From the NCBI GenBank assembly GCA_012799075.1, contig JAAZLZ010000185.1, positions 1-31,839 on the forward strand: a stretch of 31,839 nucleotides of DNA, given 5' to 3'. The translations under genes and the position numbers were made by a program. The notes under the pieces are model-generated. The model did no database searches, was not told the origin of the DNA, and saw nothing but the letters and a program-made list of their open reading frames with translations. Positions 8,261 to 15,923 of this stretch are shown one piece after another. The DNA is from Bacillota bacterium (GTDB lineage Bacteria > Bacillota > Limnochordia > JAAZLZ01). How positions within the stretch are numbered: the stretch's first letter is position 1; every line of letters starts with the position of its first letter.

Positions 8261-8530
8261 CTAGGCTGTCTCCACCATGCCGATCCGAGTGTCGCCAACC
8301 ATCAACTCGACTGTCTCCGTCAGCACGTCGGCGTAAGTGTATGACAGGCGGCGGACCGCATTCTGCTTATCAAGGTAGACCACAAAGACTTTTGGGTAGG
8401 TCTTCTCGAGAATCCCCTCTGCCTCGATAACCTTCCTACGGCCACGATTTGCCCGCAGTTTAATCTTCTTTCCCACACACGAATCCAGGTCTTTCTTGAT
8501 CTCGGCGAGGACGTTCTGCTGCTTGGACAC
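8261..8530 (-). CDS. veg: Veg protein
   Basis: An 89-aa protein of the Veg (DUF1021) family: KDLDSCVGKKIKLRANRGRR, then EAEGILEKTYPKVFVVYLD, an SH3-like barrel fold. In Bacillus Veg is abundant and influences biofilm matrix gene expression and spore outgrowth, but its molecular role is unclear. Start is GTG behind AAGGTGG. Two sigma-A-like promoters stand upstream and a strong terminator lies downstream, so it is monocistronic, as in Bacillus where the veg promoter is one of the strongest known. Location between ksgA and ispE fits the Firmicutes order. Confidence 0.95.
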   Translation of the reverse strand: MSKQQNVLAEIKKDLDSCVGKKIKLRANRGRRKVIEAEGILEKTYPKVFVVYLDKQNAVRRLSYTYADVLTETVELMVGDTRIGMVETA

Positions 8531-8544
8531 TCGACCACCTTCTT

Positions 8545-8561
8545 TCCGGACATATTCCGGA
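8545..8561. promoter_or_regulatory. Paired TCCGGA palindromes in veg 5' leader
   Basis: Two TCCGGA palindromes separated by 5 bp, together nearly a 17-bp palindrome, lie at or just after the expected start of transcription from the proximal veg promoter. Position suits an operator or a small leader hairpin. No binding protein can be named. Confidence 0.35.
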
Positions 8562-8564
8562 TCT

Positions 8565-8594
8565 ATTTTAGCATAGAGTTACCAGGCCTGTCAA
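8565..8594 (-). promoter_or_regulatory. Proximal veg promoter (sigma-A type)
   Basis: Minus-strand TTGACA (8589-8594) and TAAAAT (8565-8570), 18 nt apart; transcription would start near 8558, about 28 nt before the veg GTG. Confidence 0.8.
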
Positions 8595-8606
8595 GTGTAA
8601 ACGATA

Positions 8607-8636
8607 ATTATATCAGAGGCTATGAAATGGTGTCAA
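8607..8636 (-). promoter_or_regulatory. Distal veg promoter (sigma-A type)
   Basis: Minus-strand TTGACA (8631-8636) and TATAAT (8607-8612), 18 nt apart: both hexamers match consensus perfectly. It lies 42 bp upstream of the proximal promoter, giving veg a tandem pair. Confidence 0.85.
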
Positions 8637-8662
8637 GTCAATTTCGCTAAATCCGCGGCATG

Positions 8663-8696
8663 AAAAATCCCCAGGGCTCCCAAAGGGCCCTGGGGA
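8663..8696 (-). terminator. Intrinsic terminator after amidase
   Basis: A perfect 10-bp stem (TCCCCAGGGC and its complement, 9-nt loop) followed by TTTTT on the minus strand, 22 nt beyond the amidase stop. It ends the transcript that includes ksgA, the YkuK-like gene and the amidase. Confidence 0.88.
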
Positions 8697-8718
8697 CGGA
8701 CTAAAGAGGAATATACAG

Positions 8719-9561
8719 TTATGACAAAGCAGCGAGAATGCCCCGGTAAATGGCGGCCGCCGCCCGCTGACGGAAGGACGCTTGGAGGGCCAACGCCTCA
8801 TCTTGGAGATTCGAAAGGAAACCCAATTCCACCCAGGCGGCGGGCACCTCAAGCTCTCGCAGCAGGGACCGGTTTGACTCCTTCACGCCCCGATCGTAAG
8901 AGGAAATTTCTGCCACCAGCTCCCCGTGGATGCAGCGGGCAAGACGCAATGAGGGCCAGCGGCCGTTATGAAGGGTTTCCGTGCCATTATCCCCAGGATC
9001 AAAGGAGCTGTTGTGATGCAGGGATACGAGGAGGAGAGGCTGGAAGGAACGCGTTGCTTCAATGCGCTTTAGGGTAGTGCAGCTCTCCCCTTCCAGGCGG
9101 GTCAAAAGGCCAAGGCCGCCCCCCAGTTCAATCAGGCGCTGCAGTCGGCGGGCCAAATCCATGTTCAGCTGTTCCTCACAGCCGTAGAGTCCCTTGACTC
9201 CCGCATCCTGCCCCCCATGACCCGGATCGAGCAGAATCGACTTCCCCCGCAGCAAGGGATTTTCCTGACCTAATACCCAGGTGTTGCTGGATTGGTCCCA
9301 GTAGCATCCTGCCCCGAAAAACCTGGCTACAAGGGGGAGAGGAGCAAAATACAAGTCCCCTTCCTGGAAGCCCGTCCCTGCCAAGGGACACTCCCTGCCC
9401 TGACCCGTTAGCACAGGACCCCGATCAGAGGAAGCCACCCCGCCCCCTAAGCGGGGAGCCACATGCTGAAGGGGAACGAAAGGGCCCTCCGCATGCCGGC
9501 GCAGTCCTCCCCTAGGGCGGACGTGTCGTCCGTTAATGATAAGCTCTGCTTGATCGGCCAT
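8719..9561 (-). CDS. N-acetylmuramoyl-L-alanine amidase (Amidase_3), no signal peptide
   Basis: A 280-aa zinc amidase that cleaves the MurNAc-L-Ala bond. N-terminal ~7-97 looks like a copper-amine-oxidase-N/stalk domain (IINGRHVRPRGGL ... YFAPLPLVARFFGA ... WDQSSNTWVLG). The catalytic domain starts at ~107: His115 (LLDPGHGG), Glu129 (CEEQLNMDLA) and His182 (VSLHHNSS) are the zinc ligands, and Glu245 (VELGFLSN) is the catalytic base. The ATG is followed by MADQAELIING, with no hydrophobic segment, so export is not classical; release on mother-cell lysis, as for some sporulation amidases, is one option. The likely SD (GGGGGG) is part of an 8-bp inverted repeat upstream. Confidence 0.9.
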   Translation of the reverse strand: MADQAELIINGRHVRPRGGLRRHAEGPFVPLQHVAPRLGGGVASSDRGPVLTGQGRECPLAGTGFQEGDLYFAPLPLVARFFGAGCYWDQSSNTWVLGQENPLLRGKSILLDPGHGGQDAGVKGLYGCEEQLNMDLARRLQRLIELGGGLGLLTRLEGESCTTLKRIEATRSFQPLLLVSLHHNSSFDPGDNGTETLHNGRWPSLRLARCIHGELVAEISSYDRGVKESNRSLLRELEVPAAWVELGFLSNLQDEALALQASFRQRAAAAIYRGILAALS

Positions 9562-9570
9562 GGACCAGCC

Positions 9571-9609
9571 CCCCAGACGAAAGCCTATGCTATATGATAC
9601 TGTCTGGGG
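9571..9609 (-). promoter_or_regulatory. Inverted repeat overlapping the amidase ribosome binding site
   Basis: On the minus strand CCCCAGAC (9602-9609) pairs perfectly with GTCTGGGG (9571-9578); the 23-nt loop is AT-rich and includes CATATAG. The 3' arm runs into the G-rich SD of the amidase. It may be a terminator-like hairpin of the upstream gene (no U-run), or it may hold the amidase start in check. Confidence 0.4.
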
Positions 9610-9623
9610 AAGGGAAGGGTGCC

Positions 9624-10109
9624 CTACTTGGTGTACTTATCCGCGACCTTGCTGGCCCCGAAGGATTCGGGCTTGATGCGGGCATCAAAGCCGCTGCCCA
9701 CAACCATGCCCACCACTTCCCGGATGAGGTCCTTCGTCCGGCCTTTTTCGCCCACATCCAAGTGGATCTCCAGATCCAAATCGCCTTGGCCGTTGCGGGC
9801 CAGTCGATCGGCGATGCGGCTGGCCACTCCTAAGCTGCGGGCCGTCTCGTAATAGATCCGCTGACGAAGGCTGTGTCCGATGAACTGATGGTCCCGGCAA
9901 TAATAATACCGGGCGCCTTTCCCCTGCCGGTGGATGATGACCGCGGTGACAAAGCAGACATCATCGCGGCTTTGGGAGTCGGTCCCGATGATCAGCTTGT
10001 ACTTGTCCTCGGGATTGGACTGGATGTAGGCCACGATATCGTCAAACATTTGGTCAAAGGTCAATCGGCCTTTGCTGGGGCTGATAAAATAGTCCATCCT
10101 CCGCTTCAA
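9624..10109 (-). CDS. YkuK-family (DUF458) RNase H-like protein
   Basis: A 161-aa protein matching the DUF458/YkuK family: FISPSKGRLTFDQMFDDI, IIGTDSQSRDDVCFVTAVII (RNase H-fold first strands with an Asp) and HLDVGEKGRTKDLIREVVGM (later acidic strand). A nuclease-like fold is known for the family but its substrate is not. The start is unclear: TTG at 10109 has a poor upstream SD, while the ATG four codons later (10097) comes directly after GGAGG, too close to be ideal. It replaces yabG, which lies between ksgA and veg in Bacillus. Confidence 0.85.
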   Translation of the reverse strand: MKRRMDYFISPSKGRLTFDQMFDDIVAYIQSNPEDKYKLIIGTDSQSRDDVCFVTAVIIHRQGKGARYYYCRDHQFIGHSLRQRIYYETARSLGVASRIADRLARNGQGDLDLEIHLDVGEKGRTKDLIREVVGMVVGSGFDARIKPESFGASKVADKYTK

Positions 10110-10144
10110 CGCCTTTCACAGGACTGCTCCTAGATTCCTCCCGC

Positions 10145-11032
10145 CTAGTCCCCGTTCCTGCCCGCAACATCTTGAATTTTCCCCACCCTTTGGAACTCCA
10201 TCCATAGACGGACAAATTCCTCCGGGGTGAGGCTTTCACCCCGTCGGACAGGATCGATCCTTGCGCTCAGGAGGACCTTTTCCGTCTCCTCCTTGCTCAA
10301 CGGGTTCCACGGGGCAGCGGACAAGGCATTGGCCAGGGTCTTGCGCCGCTGGCCAAAGGCCGCCCGAACCAAGGGAGAGCACTCCTTCGGGTCCACCCCA
10401 AAGTCGTCCCGGGGAACAAGACGCACCACGGCCGAACCCACCTGGGGCCGGGGCCAAAAGACCCGGCTGGACACCTTAAACAGGACCTCAGCCCGGGCAT
10501 GCAAGGCAACAGCCACAGACAAAGCACCATAGGCCTTGGTGCCCGGTCCGGCCACCAGCCGTTCCCCAACTTCCTCTTGAACCATGATGACCATCATCTC
10601 CCACCGTTTCCACTCCAAGAAGTGGAAAATGATGGGGCTGGTGATGTAGTACGGGAGGTTAGCCACGATTTTTATCCGTTGTTTGGGGGACACCTCCCCC
10701 ACAAGAGCCGGGGGCTCCAAAGCAAGGACATCCCCCTCCACCACCCAGACCCGCTCCGACGGCAGTCTGTCCCGGAGGACTTGGGCCAAGCCCCCATCCA
10801 GCTCCACCGCGGTGACCCGGGCCGCCCGGCGGGCCAGCTCTTCAGTCAGGGTGCCCACCCCGGGGCCGATCTCCAAGACCACATCGTCTTGGGTGATGGC
10901 CGCCGCATCAATAATCTTATCACGAATATTGCGGTCAATCAGAAAGTTTTGCCCCAGGGATTTCTTGGGCTGCAGACCGTATTTCTCCAGGATGCTCCTG
11001 GTATTCCTGGGTACTACCACATCGCCTGGCAT
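10145..11032 (-). CDS. ksgA: 16S rRNA dimethyladenosine transferase KsgA/RsmA
   Basis: A 295-aa enzyme that dimethylates two adjacent adenosines in helix 45 of 16S rRNA using S-adenosylmethionine. Motifs: KKSLGQNFLID near the N-terminus, SAM-binding VLEIGPGVGTLTEELA, acidic motif VTAVELD and the catalytic NLPYYITSPI. The length is normal. ATG follows AGGAGGGGG. It lies 10 nt downstream of yabE; rnmV (yabF), which separates yabE and ksgA in Bacillus, is absent here. Confidence 0.97.
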   Translation of the reverse strand: MPGDVVVPRNTRSILEKYGLQPKKSLGQNFLIDRNIRDKIIDAAAITQDDVVLEIGPGVGTLTEELARRAARVTAVELDGGLAQVLRDRLPSERVWVVEGDVLALEPPALVGEVSPKQRIKIVANLPYYITSPIIFHFLEWKRWEMMVIMVQEEVGERLVAGPGTKAYGALSVAVALHARAEVLFKVSSRVFWPRPQVGSAVVRLVPRDDFGVDPKECSPLVRAAFGQRRKTLANALSAAPWNPLSKEETEKVLLSARIDPVRRGESLTPEEFVRLWMEFQRVGKIQDVAGRNGD

Positions 11033-11042
11033 TAACCCCCTC

Positions 11043-12053
11043 CTACTCCAACACGTAAACAGTCAACCGCTGGCGCCCAAAGTGAATGGCTTCCCGGTAA
11101 GTATCAAAGCAAAGGTCTATCCGACGCCCCTTGATGGCTCCGCCCACATCCGCGGCCTCGGCGATCCCGTAGCCCGGTATGTAAAGCATGGTCCCCAAAG
11201 GGATCACGCTGGGATCGACAGCAACAACTCCATAACCTGCCGGCACGCCCGTTGCGGTAAAGCCGTCGGCCCACTGGCCGGTGCTTTCCGGTCCCGGATA
11301 GTAGGCGGTAGCTTCCATGTCGATGGCTTCCCGATACCGGATGGCTCCTTGGGGAGAAGCCAGCGTCCGAATGACGATCTTGGTGCCCACGGCAGTTATC
11401 TTGTCTTGGGGCGAACGCACCACCCGGGTGGCCACCGTCTCCCGGGAAGCAAGGCGGCCATCCTCGTAGGTTATTCTAACCGTATTGGCCCTGATTCCTT
11501 CCCGCCCTTGTTGAACAACCTTCCTTTTGCCCTTTTCCAAGTCCGGGTCCTTCTTCTCCCGGGAAGCAAAAGGGATTGGCGCCTCTTCGATAACCTCCTC
11601 TTGCCGCACCCGGGTGACCACCAGCAAAGACGGCTCCGCGATGTAAACGTCCAGGTTCGGTTCAACCCGATCCAACGGTCCCAGCTCCACCCCCAGGCTC
11701 CCGAGGATATCCCTGACGGGCGCCCCCTTGGTAAGGCCGGAGCACTCCTTTCCATCAACGGCAACGACGACTTCGCTGGGAGCTAGGATCTCCACCAAGG
11801 TCTGCTTTTGCAGGGGTTCAGCGAGGGAAGGAAAGATGTCATACGCCTCATCCAAAACCAAATCGGCGGCCTCTAGGGCATCGGCCACGGTGCGCCCCCT
11901 GGTGCGCAGGTAAATCTCCTCGGCGCCATGGCAAATAGTCACCTCTTTGAGGGACCAGGGACCCCATAAGTAAAGGCTGCCGATAACCATGATCAATAGC
12001 CCAATCCCCAGGAAGGGGAGAGCCTCTTTTTTCCTAAGGATCACCTGGGACAT
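11043..12053 (-). CDS. yabE: YabE-like wall protein (DUF348, G5, 3D domains)
   Basis: A 336-aa protein anchored by an N-terminal membrane helix (~13-31, LPFLGIGLLIMVIGSLYLWG). Two DUF348 segments follow (~37-140, each with 'TVADAL' or 'PVRDIL'), then a G5 domain (~145-245, with VTRVRQEEVIEEAPIPF) and a C-terminal 3D domain (~250-336: MEATAYYPG, VAVDPSVIPLGTMLYIPGYG, DVGGAIKGRRIDLCFD with its conserved Asp residues). The architecture matches Bacillus YabE and relates to resuscitation-promoting factor/stationary-phase muralytic proteins, so a lytic transglycosylase-like activity on peptidoglycan is expected. ATG at 12053, 3 nt after the preceding small ORF. Confidence 0.93.
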   Translation of the reverse strand: MSQVILRKKEALPFLGIGLLIMVIGSLYLWGPWSLKEVTICHGAEEIYLRTRGRTVADALEAADLVLDEAYDIFPSLAEPLQKQTLVEILAPSEVVVAVDGKECSGLTKGAPVRDILGSLGVELGPLDRVEPNLDVYIAEPSLLVVTRVRQEEVIEEAPIPFASREKKDPDLEKGKRKVVQQGREGIRANTVRITYEDGRLASRETVATRVVRSPQDKITAVGTKIVIRTLASPQGAIRYREAIDMEATAYYPGPESTGQWADGFTATGVPAGYGVVAVDPSVIPLGTMLYIPGYGIAEAADVGGAIKGRRIDLCFDTYREAIHFGRQRLTVYVLE

Positions 12054-12056
12054 GAC

Positions 12057-12251
12057 CTAATCCCCCGTCTCCAGGGGCCGCAGCTTAGCCAGCCGGGCCG
12101 CAAATTCCTCCCGGTCCATACGCTCCATCTGATCGATTAGTTGGATGACCCCTTCCATTTCAGCCTCGGAGATTTGGCCTTCCTCCAGGAGCCGCTCATA
12201 GGCGGCAATGAAACGAAGCTTGACCCGCTCCATCTGGATGAACAAATCCAT
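12057..12251 (-). CDS. 64-aa hypothetical protein coupled to dnaB
   Basis: Small, charged, wholly helical-looking protein (MERVKLRFIAAYERLLEEGQ, MEGVIQLIDQMERMDREEFA). The ATG overlaps the dnaB stop by one base (TAATG), with GAGGAAG as SD, and the next gene starts 3 nt after its stop. Such tight packing supports a real gene. I recognise no family; a short two-helix hairpin is plausible. Confidence 0.65.
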   Translation of the reverse strand: MDLFIQMERVKLRFIAAYERLLEEGQISEAEMEGVIQLIDQMERMDREEFAARLAKLRPLETGD

Positions 12252-13633
12252 TAGACTTCCTCCCGATTGGTTTCATCGATAAAGCGAGTGTACTCAGGAA
12301 CCCAGCGCAGGACGGCTTTGCCCGTCGGGCCCTTGCGCTGTTTGGCGATGATGACCTCCACTTGCCCTGCCGTTCCCTTCTCCACCGCTTGTTCGGGAAA
12401 GTAGTAATCATCTCGATACAGAAACATGACCACGTCCGCGTATTCTTCGATGTTGCCGCTGTCCCGAAGGTCCGACAACATGGGCCGCTTGTTCTCCCTG
12501 CTCTCCACTCCCCGGTTCAACTGGGAAAGGAGAATGATGGGCAAATCAAGTTCGCCGGCCAAATCCCTGATTTCCCTGACGATGCTGCCAACCACCAGGG
12601 CCCAATTGCGCCGGTCATCGTTCGGGGGCCGGATGAGCTGGAGATAGTCGATGATCACCAGCCCAAGGTCGGGCCATTGACTCTTCACTTTCCGGCCAAT
12701 GGCCCGAATTTCCCCTACGCTGAGCCCCCGCTTGTCAACGATCTTGATGGGCAAGTCATACAGTTCGCTAAAGACGCTTTGGGTCTTGATAAAGTCGTCA
12801 TCCCCAAGCTTGGTGTTGTAATCAAAGGCCGAAATGGGATCCTCGGATTGATAGCGGAAAAGTTCGCTGATGACCAGCCGATCGCCGATTTGCTCATCAT
12901 CCATTTCCAAGCTGAAGATCAAGACGGGGATGCTCCGCTTGGCCACATTCACAGCAAAATTGAGCGCCATCGCGGTCTTTCCCATGCTGGGCCTGGCCGC
13001 GAGGATAATCAGGTCTTTTTTCTTGAATCCCGTCGTCAATACGTCAATGGACGGGAAGCGGACCGTCAGTCCATGGGAAGTCTTCCCTTCCCGCCGGGCA
13101 ATGAGATTAACGAAGCACTTATTAAGGACAGCCAGGAGATCTTTGGCAATTTCCCCCTCGGCGCCGTCCACACTTGCCGCTTGAAAGATGAGCTCCTGGG
13201 CCTTGGCCTGGTAGGCAGTCAGGTTCTCCTCCGTTTCCAGGAGGATCATCTCTTCGATCTTATGAGATGCTTGAAGAATCCGCCTCTTCCCCGCCTTCTC
13301 CCGCAGGACTTCGGCACTGGGCCTCAGCTCCGCCTGGCTGATGAAGGACTGGGTCAGCCCGATCAAAAGCTCCTCTGGAGCTTCTAACTCCTTATCTTTG
13401 CGCAGCTTGCTGTAAATTTGGGTGTAAGAGATCTTGCCCCGGGTTTGGTAAAGCTCCCGGATGGCCCGGAAAATCTTCCGGTGGGCCGGATCGTAGAACA
13501 AGCTGTCCTCTAAAAAGTCGGCAATCTCGTCGATCTTGTCGGGATAACGGATAAGGATGCCTAAAACCCTGCGTTCGGCATCTAAGTCACATGGGACGAA
13601 ACTGACCTGCTGGTCCCTAGCTGCCACATTCAT
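12251..13633 (-). CDS. dnaB: Replicative DNA helicase DnaB
   Basis: A 460-aa ring helicase that unwinds DNA at the replication fork (called DnaC in Bacillus). N-terminal domain ~12-115 (PCDLDAERRVLGIL); RecA-like core with Walker A ARPSMGKT at 213-220, SLEM after it, Walker B LGLVIIDYLQLI and the DnaB motif LLSQLNRGVESRENKRPMLS. It ends with VIIAKQRKGPTGKA. The ATG at 13633 overlaps the end of dnaD by 17 nt and has AAGGAG 10 nt upstream; a TTG 27 nt upstream is less likely. No intein or insertion is seen. No helicase-loader gene (dnaI) lies next to it. Confidence 0.97.
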   Translation of the reverse strand: MNVAARDQQVSFVPCDLDAERRVLGILIRYPDKIDEIADFLEDSLFYDPAHRKIFRAIRELYQTRGKISYTQIYSKLRKDKELEAPEELLIGLTQSFISQAELRPSAEVLREKAGKRRILQASHKIEEMILLETEENLTAYQAKAQELIFQAASVDGAEGEIAKDLLAVLNKCFVNLIARREGKTSHGLTVRFPSIDVLTTGFKKKDLIILAARPSMGKTAMALNFAVNVAKRSIPVLIFSLEMDDEQIGDRLVISELFRYQSEDPISAFDYNTKLGDDDFIKTQSVFSELYDLPIKIVDKRGLSVGEIRAIGRKVKSQWPDLGLVIIDYLQLIRPPNDDRRNWALVVGSIVREIRDLAGELDLPIILLSQLNRGVESRENKRPMLSDLRDSGNIEEYADVVMFLYRDDYYFPEQAVEKGTAGQVEVIIAKQRKGPTGKAVLRWVPEYTRFIDETNREEV

Positions 13634-14387
13634 CAGGATAAAGCTCCTTCCAGCGTTCAATCAGGTCGGGCTGCACCGTTTTGTAGGCACCTGCATTGGG
13701 GCAGCCTTCGTAGCTTTCCCCGGCCGCCTTCCCCTTGCCGGCAGCCCTGGTCAACTTCTTCCGCTTAATCATATCGCCCATGGTGCGAACTCCATCGTTG
13801 TACCAGTTCCTGAGGATCCCCTCTAGATACTGGATGCGGGGAGTTGGAGCGCTGCGAGCCATTTCGTGGATGGCTAAGGCCACCACATCCGCGCTCATTC
13901 CCTTCTCCTCAACCCACGAGCGGAGCTTCTCATACTGAACCGGACCCAAAAGGCCCACCTTCTTATGGTAAATGCTAAGGACGGCCTGCAAATCGTCGTT
14001 TTTGATTTCCTCGGGCAAGGACTCATCTAAAGATTCATCCTTGGCCGCCGCTAAACCTTCGGGAAAGGAGCGGACGAATTCCGCCTCGCTTAAGGGATCG
14101 TTAACCACATGGGTTCCATCGTCGAGAATATCCAACAGTCCCGAAGCCACTAGGGTCCGGCAGCCGGCGTCGATTTGCTCCTTCGTCAACCCGGTGTAAA
14201 AATGGAGCGTTTCCATCAAGTCCTCCGCTGAATCCAGCTCAGCCAGCCAGCGAATATTCAACCAGAGAATCGTCGCGATTGGACCTAACGCGGGTTGATA
14301 AAGCTCAAGTAATTCCCTTGAGACCTGAATAGGGTGACGGGCTTGCCGACCTTCCACAAGTGTCGTCTTACTTGAGCTCGCCCTCAT
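13617..14387 (-). CDS. dnaD: DnaD/DnaB_2-domain primosome protein
   Basis: A 256-aa replication-initiation protein. The N-terminal part (LELYQPALGPIATILWLNIRW) resembles the winged-helix domain of Bacillus DnaB/DnaD initiators. The middle-to-C-terminal DnaD_2 domain (~130-225) ends in the hallmark YLEGILRNWYNDGV, a version of the family's Y-x-x-x-I-L-x-x-W motif. Such proteins help load the replicative helicase at oriC and at stalled forks; overlap with the helicase gene fits this. ATG follows AAAGGAGG, with a candidate promoter upstream. Symbol used broadly; it could equally be called dnaB in the Bacillus sense. Confidence 0.88.
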   Translation of the reverse strand: MRASSSKTTLVEGRQARHPIQVSRELLELYQPALGPIATILWLNIRWLAELDSAEDLMETLHFYTGLTKEQIDAGCRTLVASGLLDILDDGTHVVNDPLSEAEFVRSFPEGLAAAKDESLDESLPEEIKNDDLQAVLSIYHKKVGLLGPVQYEKLRSWVEEKGMSADVVALAIHEMARSAPTPRIQYLEGILRNWYNDGVRTMGDMIKRKKLTRAAGKGKAAGESYEGCPNAGAYKTVQPDLIERWKELYPDECGS

Positions 14388-14422
14388 GATCAGTCCTCCT
14401 TTGACTGCTTTCTCTTTCTTCC

Positions 14423-14452
14423 ATCATATCAGCTAGTCCCCATGATCACCAA
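14423..14452 (-). promoter_or_regulatory. Candidate promoter for dnaD-dnaB operon
   Basis: Minus-strand TATGAT (14423-14428) with TTGGTG (14447-14452) 18 nt upstream. The -10 is good, the -35 weak. It starts the transcript about 30 nt before the dnaD ATG. Confidence 0.45.
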
Positions 14453-14485
14453 ATCCCGCCAGTGGCAAGACCTGAGAGATGGGCC

Positions 14486-14746
14486 CTAAAGAGCCGCTTT
14501 GGTCTTCTGTTTCCGCCGTCCCGAGCTTGGATCAGTTTGTTTTTCCTTAAGGACAAAGGACCAGGCGGAAACCCACCACCATCCCAGAAACAGCCCCATG
14601 ACCAAATGGAGGGCCATTAGCCCCTTAAAGCGGATCAGATGGGCTTCGATGGGCCCAAAGGCCTCGACCGCCCCTTGCAGGCAGTGGTGCCGGAAGGAAA
14701 GGTGCCAAAGGATTAACAGGCCTGCCCGCAAAACGAAATGGGTCAT
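14486..14746 (-). CDS. 86-aa two-helix membrane protein coupled to ddl
   Basis: Two hydrophobic stretches (~4-20 and ~42-63, GLMALHLVMGLFLGWWWVSA) separated by a polar loop, then a basic tail (SGRRKQKTKAAL). Start ATG overlaps the ddl TGA as ATGA, which points to translational coupling and a real gene. No family recognised. Position at the end of an aroE-ddl group suggests an envelope role, but that is only context. Confidence 0.6.
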   Translation of the reverse strand: MTHFVLRAGLLILWHLSFRHHCLQGAVEAFGPIEAHLIRFKGLMALHLVMGLFLGWWWVSAWSFVLKEKQTDPSSGRRKQKTKAAL

Positions 14747-15843
14747 GTCTCATCTTCATAGAAAAGGGCGGAGCGGCCCTTCTCCCGGTGATGTTCCAAG
14801 GCAAGTTCAATCAACCGGTCAAGGAGACCCGAAAAGCCGAGTCCTGTCGCCTCCCATAGCTTCGGATACATGCTGATCCTGGTGAAGCCGGGGATGGTGT
14901 TGATCTCGTTGACAAGGACGGACCCGTCGGGACGAACAAAAAAGTCAACCCGGGCCATGCCCATGCAATCAACGGCTTGGAAGACCCGAACGGCCAGCTC
15001 CCTCACCTTTGCCGCCGTCGCAGGCGCAAGCCTGGCGGGGATGATGAGCTGGGAATTATCATCGATGTACTTGGCCCGGTAATCATAGAAATGTCCCCCG
15101 GGGACAATCTCTCCAAGGATAGAGGCTTTTGGGGACTCATTCCCCAGTACAGCACACTCCACCTCCTGGCAGGGAGCCGCCGAGACTTCGATCAGGATCC
15201 GGTGATGATACTTGGCCGCCAGCTCCATGGCCTTGATGAGCTCCCCTTTGTCCTTGGCCATGCTGATCCCCACACTGCTTCCCAGGGCCACGGGCTTGAC
15301 AAAGCAAGGAAAACCAATTGCCGCCATGATCTTAGCTGCCGATCCTTCCGGGTCCTGCTCCCATTCCTTGCGTCTCATGGTCATATGCTTAGGTGTAGGC
15401 AGGCCTGCCGCCTGGAACACCTTTTTCATGATGTCTTTATCCATGCCGACCGCCGATCCGGTCACCCCCGCCCCCACGTAGGAGACGCCGGCCAGCTCCA
15501 GCAAGCCTTGGACAGTTCCATCTTCCCCCATGGGGCCATGGAGAATCGGCATGAAAACGTCCACCTTGGGACCCCACTTGCCCTCATCAAGAAAGTAAAG
15601 TCGTCCCTCCGCGGGGATGGGTAAAAGAGCAACCCTCCGGGCGCCCTCCCACCAGCGGCCTTCCCGGGGCCCTCCTTCAGGAGGGCAAAGCCACCACTGG
15701 CCGTCTTTAGCAATGCCGATGGCCATGACTTCGTATGCCCGGCAATCCAAGTTGGCCAACACCGCGGCAGACGATTGCAAGGACACCTCATGCTCCCCAG
15801 AGCGACCTCCAAACAGTACTGCCACCCGCAACTTATCCGTCAA
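14743..15843 (-). CDS. ddl: D-alanine--D-alanine ligase
   Basis: A 366-aa ATP-grasp enzyme that joins two D-Ala for the peptidoglycan stem peptide in the cytosol. Motifs: LFGGRSGEHEVSLQSS, ILHGPMGEDGTVQGL, VKPVALGSSVGIS, omega-loop FYDYRAKYID (typical of D-Ala rather than D-lactate ligases) and the C-terminal VNEINTIPGFT, ending the ATP/Mg site. Length is normal for the DdlA type. Start is TTG behind AAGGAGGAG. It lies 80 nt downstream of aroE. Confidence 0.97.
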   Translation of the reverse strand: MTDKLRVAVLFGGRSGEHEVSLQSSAAVLANLDCRAYEVMAIGIAKDGQWWLCPPEGGPREGRWWEGARRVALLPIPAEGRLYFLDEGKWGPKVDVFMPILHGPMGEDGTVQGLLELAGVSYVGAGVTGSAVGMDKDIMKKVFQAAGLPTPKHMTMRRKEWEQDPEGSAAKIMAAIGFPCFVKPVALGSSVGISMAKDKGELIKAMELAAKYHHRILIEVSAAPCQEVECAVLGNESPKASILGEIVPGGHFYDYRAKYIDDNSQLIIPARLAPATAAKVRELAVRVFQAVDCMGMARVDFFVRPDGSVLVNEINTIPGFTRISMYPKLWEATGLGFSGLLDRLIELALEHHREKGRSALFYEDET

Positions 15844-15923
15844 CCCCGACTCCTCCTTGCAATGCCTTCTGCTGATACTATATGTGTCATGAAAAGGATT
15901 AATAAGTCAGCCGCGGTCCCCAC

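Noticed and set aside
14743..15843. Ddl as a D-Ala-D-Lac (vancomycin resistance) ligase
   Set aside because: The omega-loop YDYRAKYID is typical of D-Ala-D-Ala ligases and no vanH/vanX genes are adjacent.
15863..15905. Sigma-E/K-type promoter upstream of ddl (CATATAGTA)
   Set aside because: The -10-like sequence fits sigma-K, but no matching -35 at the right distance was found.
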